Position numbers and translations under genes: made by a program | Notes under the pieces: generated by a model | Told to the model about the DNA's origin: nothing | The model's database searches: none | What the model saw: the letters and a program-made list of their open reading frames with translations, nothing else | In this document: positions 1-10,255 of the stretch, piece after piece | Numbering within the stretch: position 1 is the first letter of the stretch | How the letters are laid out: each line of letters opens with the position of its first letter | NCBI GenBank assembly: GCA_034696485.1 | Contig: JAQIWT010001583.1 | Coordinates: 1-10,255, forward strand | DNA length: 10,255 nt | Source of the DNA: Isohypsibius dastychi | Lineage: Eukaryota; Tardigrada; Eutardigrada; Parachela; Isohypsibiidae | Reading direction: 5' to 3'

Positions 1-2866
<2,866 letters not shown>

Positions 2867-3144
2867 TTTGTGGAGCAGTGGATGACGATGTCGATTTAGT
2901 CTTGAGTTTTTGTTCGACCAAATGCTTTTGTTTCAACGCTTCCAGCCTTTGTTCTGTGATAACTGTGTGGCTTCTTTGTGATGAATAACGCAACCAAAAG
3001 TGAGTAGGTAACAATTTGCGGTGACCTTTCTGTTCACTAAGCCCGAAACTCTTTGAAGGATATGTTGAAGTGGTTGTGACTTTTGTTATCTATAAAAAAG
3101 TTTTATCTGGTTTCGGAATATCGAGAGTCAAATTTTCGTAGTCG
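2867..3144. other. Gap between PEX6 and the SGF11-like gene
   Basis: The 278 bp hold no convincing coding sequence. A GTGAGT donor-like site lies at 3000 and an acceptor-like TTTTCGTAG ends at 3141, three bases before the ATG at 3145. Together they could form a 142-bp 5' UTR intron. Alternatively the acceptor could receive a trans-spliced leader. A TATAAA string lies near 3092, but I cannot show that it acts as a promoter. No AATAAA signal for PEX6 is obvious. Confidence 0.4.
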
Positions 3145-4857
3145 ATGGACAAGATTGGGATTTTGATCCCGGATCTCATTAGAGGCGGTAGACATCGTAA
3201 TCCTGTAGTTTTCAATGAAACTGCAACGCCACTCCAGGAACCTTATTGAATGAATCTATCATCACCACAAGGACATCCATTGTCCATTGTTTCCTGCAAT
3301 CTGACGGAAGAAATATCTTATTTGAAAGAGATACTACGGTTGGGGACTGTGTGGCGGGAGACTGCAACACTGACAGTCGCGGAACGGCGGTGGTAAATCT
3401 GTTTGTTTACAGTTGGTTTCCATTTTGAAATCCATCATTTTGTCTCTTTTCACAGTTTCTACATGATTTAGATTATCATTATTCCATATCCGTACGAGAT
3501 CCGAAATTGAGGTAAATGCATTTGATCGATTTAAACTTTGGGCACAACCAAAATCGTGAAGGTGACGTGACATTGATATTTTTTGTTTTGCCAGGAAAAC
3601 ATTCCAGAAATAAACATCTATGCCAACTCAACCGTTATCCAGGACGGATGTTTCAAATGGTCTGATGGGCCATGATCTACTGCGGACAGGAGAAAAGATG
3701 GATTCGATGCCGTTTTCTGTATTACATAGTAACTTCCTGGATACCGTTGCATTTTCACGAGAATTGCATTTTGCCCCTGATTCCTCCATAATCTCGGAAG
3801 ATTCTGATTCCCTGGAGCAGCCCAGAACTGAGGATTTTTCATTGAGAACCAATCGAGAGCTTTCGCCTAAAACGTCATTCTGCAGGATAGACGTGCCCGT
3901 CAATGTATGTCAGCGTCTGTTATTTATGTTTCATTCACGAATATTCCGTAGTGATGCATTTTGAATTTGTTTTCTTTCAGTATTCGTTGATGTCCAAATT
4001 AACAAGCATTTTTTTTTATGTTTCAGGGAGCTCTCGGTCGGAACAACCAAGAAACTAGCGTGAATACAACCATTTCCGTCCATCCAGCAAAGCCAGAACT
4101 TTACATGGATGTCCAAAATGTGATAAACGAAACTGGAACCAATGGCGACCTCACACATCCCTTTGTCGATAAAAATCTACTTCCGCGTTTTACCGCGAAA
4201 GATGATGTTTGCGAACCGTCTCAGCCGGATCACGGGCAGCCGTCGATAGAAAGTTCCAGTTCTGGTTTGTTATTTCAACAACTTCCGGTCACTGGTGACT
4301 TGGATGCACTACTGGAAACTCTTACTGAAGATGAAACGACAATTTATTCCAACCTTATCGATTCAGTGACGGACGTGGTGATGCATGATTTACTTCGCGA
4401 AGAACTCGATGCAGGTCATCGTCCATCAGAGCCCACCACCGACGTGCTCGAGTCCTACCAGAATTCCGGAGACGACATCTTCAGCAATCCCTGGACTTAT
4501 ATGCTGCATTCTTTGGACAGTTGTCCAAACTGTGGCCGACTGATATCGCTTAGTCGGATGGCACCTCATATCGTCAGTTCTTGTAGATCCGGTACTGAAC
4601 GCCAGAATCGTAATAATCGGGACCGCCGGAAGCGAGGCAGCCCACCGAGAAGGCAAACCCGGAGTGTATTGCCGCCGGAAGTGCCATCCACTAGTTCCGG
4701 ATACCAGACTCAACTACGGCCGGACAACCCGAGGTACATTCAAGAGACCACCACTTCGAAACCAGGTGTTTCGGTGAACTTGGTTGGCAAACGCCCGAAA
4801 AGCGTTAGTCCTGAAATTGTTGCTCAGTTTCACAGACGATCGGACGGACCAAGCTGA
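3145..4857 (+). CDS. SGF11/ATXN7L3-like zinc-finger protein (SAGA deubiquitinase module candidate)
   Basis: SGF11 (animal ATXN7L3) anchors and activates the Ubp8/USP22 deubiquitinase in SAGA, which removes ubiquitin from histone H2B in the nucleus. Two coding exons are solid: one ending at 3904 and 4027-4857 (stop TGA), joined in phase 0 over a 122-bp intron. The C-terminal part has a helix-forming block TIYSNLIDSVTDVVMHDLL resembling the SGF11 helix. About 60 residues later comes CPNCGRLISLSRMAPHIVSSC, matching the SGF11 pattern C-x2-C-x11-H with the CPNC, SR and APH residues, though with four instead of three residues before the last Cys. A basic Arg-rich tail follows. Upstream exons 3145-3187, 3238-3392 and 3456-3511 continue the same frame. 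With an acceptor at 3642 the protein is 448 residues. With the acceptor at 3594 a TAA at 3611 ends a 90-residue product, and ATG 3620 would start a 371-residue protein. The N-terminal 85 residues are not recognised. The middle is Ser-rich and probably disordered. Confidence 0.5.
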
Positions 4858-5236
4858 GACCATGTTGTCCCTCGGAGATCGTCTTATTCATTTTCTGTCG
4901 CTCTCAGGTCTGTCTTTCAGCTAGCAATCAAGTTAGCTTGATGACGCGTTTTGATCCTGTTCGCTCGACTCATGTACGTCCTGACTCCCAGATGAGTGCG
5001 GGCATCCGGTGATATTTTGTTACTGCTTTTGAAACCTTGTGTTTTTCTGAGGTTGAAATGATCTCTTTCACAATTATGTTGATTCTATGGCAGCTCAAAA
5101 ACTGGTTGCATCTTGCTGATCAGTTTCGCCGCATTCAGAAACATTCACAAAGAGATGACTTTCACGCGAGAGCTGGTTCACTATCCATTAATACAGAGCA
5201 CATTTTTGCGATTATAAGAATACCATATGACAGATG
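4858..5236. other. Gap between convergent genes, presumed 3' UTRs
   Basis: The 379 bp separate the stop of the plus-strand SGF11-like gene from the stop of the minus-strand ATP5F1D gene. I see no coding similarity, RNA gene or clear AATAAA for the plus-strand gene. A short inverted repeat (TCAAG-TTAG-CTTGA) lies near 4927-4940 but is too weak to call a structure. Confidence 0.6.
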
Positions 5237-5242
5237 TTTATT
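5237..5242 (-). terminator. Candidate poly(A) signal AATAAA overlapping the ATP5F1D stop codon
   Basis: On the minus strand the last sense codon and stop read GAATAA followed by A, so AATAAA overlaps the TAA stop at 5240-5238. It is the only perfect AATAAA I noticed at this 3' end. If it is used, the 3' UTR is only about 10-30 nt. Confidence 0.4.
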
Positions 5243-6690
5243 CCGAAGCTTTGACGAGTGCTTCGAAGGTTTCAACGGCGATCGCTGCTTCAATCCGCGC
5301 CACTTCTCCAGTAGCAGTGTTCATTTGTTGCTGAGCTTGCGCTAGTCCATCCCTTGCCGCCTACGGATGACAGAAATCCGTCAAATACCAAAAATGCGAT
5401 AATCCGAGCTAACCGGAAACGGAAATGGTTAAGAATGACAGACTACCAAATTTCGTATTTACAAATTCTTCATTATCCCTTTTTGAAAGGTTGCGAATGC
5501 GATGTGTTTATCAGTTAGTAATCTTACCTGTCGATCAATATCTTCCACCCTCACAGCTTCTTCCGCCAGAATTTGTACTGTTGAATCGTCGTTGACTGTG
5601 ACGGTTCCACTGCTGACTGCAATTAATCACGTCGAGGTGAAACAGCCCGTCCTCACAAAATATTCAAAGATTAAGCACAAACCAAAGTATTTCTTGGAGG
5701 TGGCATCATCTTCGAAAATATTAACAACTCCAGGCTGCAAAACGGGAATCTTCAAGGAGATGAACAGAAATCAAATGACGTCTTTCATATCGTCTTCCGA
5801 CTCGGTTTTTAATTCTGAATCGAATGGCATCAGCCGTTTTTCGATCCGACTTCCGGTTCAAGAGTTGTGGAATTCGGAAATGTGCTGGTTAACTGGTGGG
5901 TTTTGTCATGTTTTTGTGTATGGGTCTGGCTTGAGTCGCGCGAAACCGGGGGTTTCACGTAATCCAACCTCTTTCGCGTAACCAAAGGTCGGGGGTGAAC
6001 GTGATCCACCTTATCTTTAACCCGGGGGTTTCGGGGGTGGCGGGGGGGGGGCGGGGGTGAACATTTCCGCGTACAAAACGATGGAAGTGAGGGGCTCGGG
6101 GGGCGGAGCCCCCCGGGGCCCCACACTTCCGAGTTTCGTCACGCGAACCGAATGGGTTTCCACCGGAGGGTGTAAGGGGCTCGGGGGGCGGAGCCCCACG
6201 AGGCCCCTTACTCCCGGAGGCCGCTTCTCTGTGGTAGGAAACACCAGGGGTGTGAGACGTTCGCCTGTTCCGCCAACTCTTGAACCGGAAGTCGGATCGA
6301 AAAACGGCTGATGCCATTCGATTCAGATTCAAATTCTGAATTAGAATTCGATATCGATGACGTCATCTGATTTCTGTTCATCTCCTTTAATTTTACCTGC
6401 AAAACAGCCAGCATGGGAACATGGTTTGCGAGAATGCCAAAATTTCCGCTCATGGAAGGAACGTCCACTTGCTTGACATTCGTTGCCTCATTGTAGTAAA
6501 CCTATTCGAAAAGACATTTAAAATAGTCATCGGTGAGGTGAAGGACTAAAGTGGGACCACCTACCTTTCCAGGGGATGCAAATGTAAATTTCATCTGAGG
6601 TCTGATTGAGGAAGTACTGAGGTCTCTCGCTAACGAGGATCTCCGGCAAACTCCCAGTAAAGCAGAAGGAACACGTCGTAATCCTGACAT
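5238..6690 (-). CDS. ATP5F1D: ATP synthase F1 subunit delta, mitochondrial (bacterial epsilon homologue)
   Basis: This subunit sits in the central stalk of mitochondrial F1Fo ATP synthase and couples proton-driven rotation to ATP synthesis in the matrix. Minus-strand exons, in transcript order, are 6690-6565, 6501-6397, 5734-5683, 5616-5528 and 5360-5238. All phases match, giving 164 residues (about 168 in vertebrates). Residues 1-31 are rich in Arg and Ser without acidic clusters except one Asp, as in a mitochondrial targeting peptide. The beta-sandwich follows: MKFTFASP, VKQVDVPSMSGNFGILANHVPMLAVLQ split over two lines of the fold, then PGVVNIFEDD and KYFVSSGTVTVNDDSTVQIL. The C-terminal helical hairpin ends in EALVKASE. 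The start ATG 6690 lies seven bases after an acceptor-like TTATTTCAG, which suggests a 5' UTR intron or trans-splicing. The frame also stays open upstream to an ATG at 6831, a less likely start. Introns are 63, 662, 66 and 167 bp; the 662-bp intron is a transposon insertion. Confidence 0.96.
5735..5743. repeat. Target site duplication, left copy; supplies the intron 3' splice site
   Basis: Plus-strand CTGCAAAAC is identical to 6397-6405. On the minus strand it reads GTTTTGCAG and ends in the AG used as acceptor for exon 3 of ATP5F1D. The match does not extend on either side, giving a duplication of at most nine bases. Confidence 0.8.
5744..5867 (+). repeat. Left terminal inverted repeat of the introner
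   Basis: This arm pairs with 6274-6396. The inner 54 bases (5814-5867) are identical to the reverse complement of 6274-6327. The block 5754-5782 matches 6359-6387 at 28 of 29 bases. Between them (about 5781-5813) the arms differ at 13 of 33 positions without indels. The outermost ten bases align only loosely. Confidence 0.9.
6024..6057 (+). other. G-rich tract with G-quadruplex potential inside the introner
   Basis: The stretch contains runs of five, five, two, ten and five G separated by one to four other bases. This satisfies the usual four-run G-quadruplex pattern on the plus strand, opposite to the transcribed ATP5F1D pre-mRNA, which is correspondingly C-rich. Confidence 0.6.
6083..6211. 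repeat. Two GC-rich nested hairpins with a duplicated 22-bp core
   Basis: An identical 22-bp core occurs at 6091-6112 and 6176-6197; each copy starts GGGGCTC and ends GAGCCCC, so it is self-complementary at its ends. Each copy is also enclosed by a different outer stem: GGAAGTG (6083-6089) with CACTTCC (6124-6130), and GTAAGGGG (6172-6179) with CCCCTTAC (6204-6211). The outer stems differ but still pair. Confidence 0.8.
6274..6396 (-). repeat. Right terminal inverted repeat of the introner
   Basis: This is the reverse-complement partner of 5744-5867. It carries a perfect palindromic CRE (TGACGTCA, 6358-6365), reduced to TGACGTC in the left arm. It also carries an ETS-type ACCGGAAGT (6284-6292), shared with the left arm at 5849-5857. 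Its outer end forms the splice donor of ATP5F1D intron 2. Confidence 0.9.
6397..6405. repeat. Target site duplication, right copy; last nine coding bases of ATP5F1D exon 2
   Basis: On the minus strand this is the coding sequence GTT TTG CAG (Val-Leu-Gln) at the end of exon 2, directly before the GTAAAA donor. It is identical to the copy at 5735-5743. Confidence 0.8.
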
Positions 6691-6697
6691 TTTACAA

Positions 6698-6779
6698 CTG
6701 AAATAAATATCAAGGAAATCTACCTGATCCCAGTACAGAAATTTTAGACGTTTCGCAAATCCTGATAAAATCGACTCAC
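6698..6779 (-). other. Candidate 5' UTR intron (or trans-splice acceptor) of ATP5F1D
   Basis: On the minus strand, ATATTTATTTCAG ends at 6698, seven bases before the ATG. A GTGAGT donor starts at 6779, giving an 82-bp intron. A second, closer GTAGAT donor would leave only about 26 bp. The acceptor could instead receive a spliced leader; sequence alone does not decide. Confidence 0.4.
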
Positions 6780-7425
6780 GCCTCAACAGAAACTCTGGAA
6801 GTGCGTTCGCATACGCGCGTCTCGAAAACAAGTGGAAGGCGGGCCAGTGAACGCTTTTTGGTAATTATCTTTGCCAACCGCTGTTTTTCCACGGAAATGC
6901 ATTTCACGAAAAGAAATTTTATTCCTGCGATATAAGCTGCATTACATCACTTCGGGAATCCTTTTTCCGAATTTAGCATAATATTTTATGTTCCGGATTT
7001 CGTGTGGATTACGCTTACATAGGCTGGTTCGCTACAAGTTTAGCCGGTAATTCTTTAATTTCTCCAAAACCTGATTATTCCGATATAACTTGCAGATCTT
7101 TCCGACTCCCACCAAGAGAAATGCGATGACCACAAATATGAAGGGGCAAAAACTAAGTACAGCCGAAAAATGGTTAATTTCAGTCCGGTCTGTTGTTTGT
7201 TCCTAACCTAACTCAAGCAATCCATCCGCAACAAAACAAATTTATCTCCAACTTTAAACAATAAACGCTCGAAACAAAAAGTCACAATGAAAAACATTCG
7301 TCTAAAATTGCCGAACTTTCCAAAGAGCTGGCGGTTTTTGTTCATCATTCAAAATGTAAACCGAACGGCAGCAAATTCGTAAAAATCGTAACATAACGAT
7401 TCGTTGAACAAATAAACCATATTTT
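6780..7425. other. Gap between MAPKAPK 3' end and ATP5F1D 5' region
   Basis: The stretch should hold the MAPKAPK 3' UTR and the ATP5F1D promoter. It is AT-rich, and I find no coding similarity, tRNA or repeat in it. Short open frames on both strands lack homology and consistent splice sites. Confidence 0.5.
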
Positions 7426-9500
<2,075 letters not shown>

Positions 9501-9511
9501 TTGTAAAAGAA

Positions 9512-9752
9512 CTACAATCGGATAAATGTTATCGAGAGCAGCAGCCCCGTCTGACTTCAACGAGCGTAGAGGTGGGGCTATCCCATGTACTACAGGGAAT
9601 TACATACAAGAGCCGAGAAATAATACTGCACTGTCTAATATGAAATATAATTTAATTAATACTTTAATAGACAGATATTAGATTTACGGTAAACTTGTCA
9701 AATCTGCCACTGGGTCACTCTACCTAATCAGAAAAATTATTTATTAACTCAC
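9512..9752 (-). other. Candidate 5' UTR intron of MAPKAPK
   Basis: A strong donor (GAG followed by GTGAGTTAA) lies at 9753/9752 on the minus strand. The acceptor CGATTGTAG ends at 9512, eleven bases before ATG 9500. The 241-bp intron contains no recognised element. Confidence 0.5.
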
Positions 9753-9806
9753 CTCGCCACCGGTATGGTGGACGGAAACAAGGAAGACTGGCTGAGTTCC
9801 AAACAA
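9753..9806 (-). other. Candidate non-coding 5' exon of MAPKAPK
   Basis: The 54-nt segment lies between the acceptor TTTTTTCACTTCAG, ending at 9807, and the donor GTGAGTTAA, starting at 9752. It has no ATG. A further donor (GGAG then GTGAGTAAC) at 9884 would pair with its acceptor over a 78-bp intron, suggesting a more distal first exon ending at 9885. Confidence 0.45.
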
Positions 9807-9885
9807 CTGAAGTGAAAAAATGATGCGGAGCGGAGTTCAAAAAAATGGTCGCAATGCTACAGACTGGTACGACAAGTTACTCACC

Positions 9886-10165
9886 TCCGGTAATCCCGAA
9901 CGAAGAATATTCTGACACGCTTCACTTCAGACTCCGAGTATGTATCACTTTGCTTCCAAGGATGATGTCATCAAAGCAGCGAATTCCTTTCCGGCATAAG
10001 CCAAAAATTCGCACAAATACCGTAAACCATATGCAAAAACTAACAGCTTCGATGGAAGTGCAATAAATGGAGATCACTGGATTTCGCAAATCGGGCGCAA
10101 AATAAATTTCGTTATCTTCGCTCAAACAAAACCATACCAAGTTATGCGAGATGCGCGACCGAGGC
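9886..10165. other. Upstream region of MAPKAPK
   Basis: No coding sequence is supported here. The region includes a CRE/ATF-like GATGATGTCATC at about 9961-9972 and probably the distal first exon or transcription start of MAPKAPK. Confidence 0.35.
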
Positions 10166-10180
10166 AGCGCCCCCTAGTGG
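10166..10180 (-). promoter_or_regulatory. CTCF-type insulator motif
   Basis: The minus strand reads CCACTAGGGGGCGCT, a full match to the vertebrate and insect CTCF core (CCASYAGRKGGCRS). It lies about 280 bp beyond the most distal MAPKAPK exon candidate, where a domain boundary or divergent promoter could be. Binding is not shown by the sequence. Confidence 0.55.
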
Positions 10181-10200
10181 GATCGACTGCAGTGCCCGAT

Positions 10201-10216
10201 CACGTGGCATGACGTA
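10201..10216. promoter_or_regulatory. CACGTG E-box followed by CRE-like TGACGTA
   Basis: CACGTG is at 10201-10206 and TGACGTA at 10210-10216, three bases apart and 20-35 bp from the CTCF-like motif. Such bHLH-ZIP and bZIP sites are common in promoters, so this may be part of a promoter shared with a gene to the right. Confidence 0.35.
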
Positions 10217-10255
10217 TATCTTCGCAATGAGCACATGCGCCGTGAGCTGTTTTTG

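Larger units (their letters stand above)
5744..6396 (-). mobile_element. Intron-forming inverted-repeat transposon (MULE-like introner) inside ATP5F1D
   Basis: The 653-bp element has terminal inverted repeats of about 124 bp at 5744-5867 and 6274-6396. It is flanked by the 9-bp direct duplication CTGCAAAAC (plus strand) at 5735-5743 and 6397-6405. On the transcribed minus strand the element begins GTAAAA, which is the intron donor. The downstream target duplication reads GTTTTGCAG and ends in the acceptor AG. The intron is therefore exactly element plus one duplication copy, and splicing restores the uninterrupted codons for LAVLQ-PGVV. No transposase is visible, so the element is non-autonomous. 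Long inverted repeats and a 9-bp duplication are typical of Mutator-like elements; this class assignment is inference. The core is GC-rich with hairpins, unlike the surrounding DNA. Confidence 0.85.

Noticed and set aside
3620-3904. Minus-strand frames of 74-91 codons opposite the SGF11-like exon.
   Set aside because: They are mirror images of the sense exon and lack splice support or similarity.
6083-6211. Calling the GC-rich core a CpG island promoter.
   Set aside because: The GC content comes from two repeated hairpins and G runs within a mobile element rather than from CpG-rich unique DNA.
5955-6332. Several open frames rich in Pro and Gly on both strands within the transposon core.
   Set aside because: They are products of GC-rich repeat sequence without stops. 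Their composition is low-complexity and nothing resembles a transposase.
6565-6831. An ATG at 6831 (minus) in frame with ATP5F1D, adding 47 residues (MFSRRAYANALPEF...).
   Set aside because: A strong acceptor lies between it and ATG 6690, the added residues have no similarity to the family, and the shorter start gives the expected length and targeting peptide.
9845-10066. A 73-codon plus-strand open frame upstream of MAPKAPK.
   Set aside because: It has no similarity and overlaps the proposed 5' UTR exons on the other strand, and such lengths are expected by chance.

Overview
This is a gene-dense window from an animal nuclear genome, with spliced genes on both strands. Most introns are 50-80 bp, with GT donors and TTTCAG or TTGCAG acceptors, and intergenic gaps are short. 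The proteins are clear animal orthologues: PEX6, the ATP synthase delta subunit and MAPKAP kinase 2/3. Intron size, acceptor style, moderate GC content and acceptor-like sites close upstream of start codons suggest a nematode. A canonical CTCF-type site at the right edge would favour an early-branching (clade I, whipworm/Trichinella-like) lineage, because CTCF is kept there and lost in the Caenorhabditis group. The species assignment is inference.

Layout: (1) 1-2866, plus strand: PEX6, the peroxisomal double-AAA ATPase, eight exons, probably missing its N-terminus at the left edge. (2) 3145-4857, plus strand: a gene whose C-terminal half has an SGF11/ATXN7L3-like helix and C2HC zinc finger (SAGA deubiquitinase module); its 5' exon structure is ambiguous. 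(3) 4858-5236: the gap between convergent 3' ends. (4) 5238-6690, minus strand: ATP synthase F1 delta subunit (ATP5F1D), five exons. (5) 6691-7425: the gap between two tandem minus-strand genes. (6) 7426-9500, minus strand: MAPKAP kinase 2/3 (403 residues), nine coding exons including one of only 11 nt, plus probable 5' UTR exons up to about 9885. (7) 9886-10255: upstream DNA with a CTCF-like motif, a CACGTG box and a CRE-like site, likely a promoter or boundary.

The main discovery is intron 2 of ATP5F1D. It is 662 bp against roughly 60 bp for most of its neighbours, and it consists exactly of one 653-bp inverted-repeat transposon plus one copy of a 9-bp target duplication. The element supplies the 5' splice site (GTAAAA). 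The duplicated host sequence GTTTTGCAG supplies the 3' splice site. Splicing would remove the insertion without scar. This is the signature of an introner, a transposon that created an intron on arrival. The roughly 124-bp terminal inverted repeats and 9-bp duplication fit a non-autonomous Mutator-like (MULE) element.

The four genes have unrelated housekeeping or signalling roles (peroxisome import, chromatin deubiquitination, mitochondrial ATP synthesis, p38 stress signalling). No functional cluster or operon product is evident, although the two plus-strand genes are only 278 bp apart.
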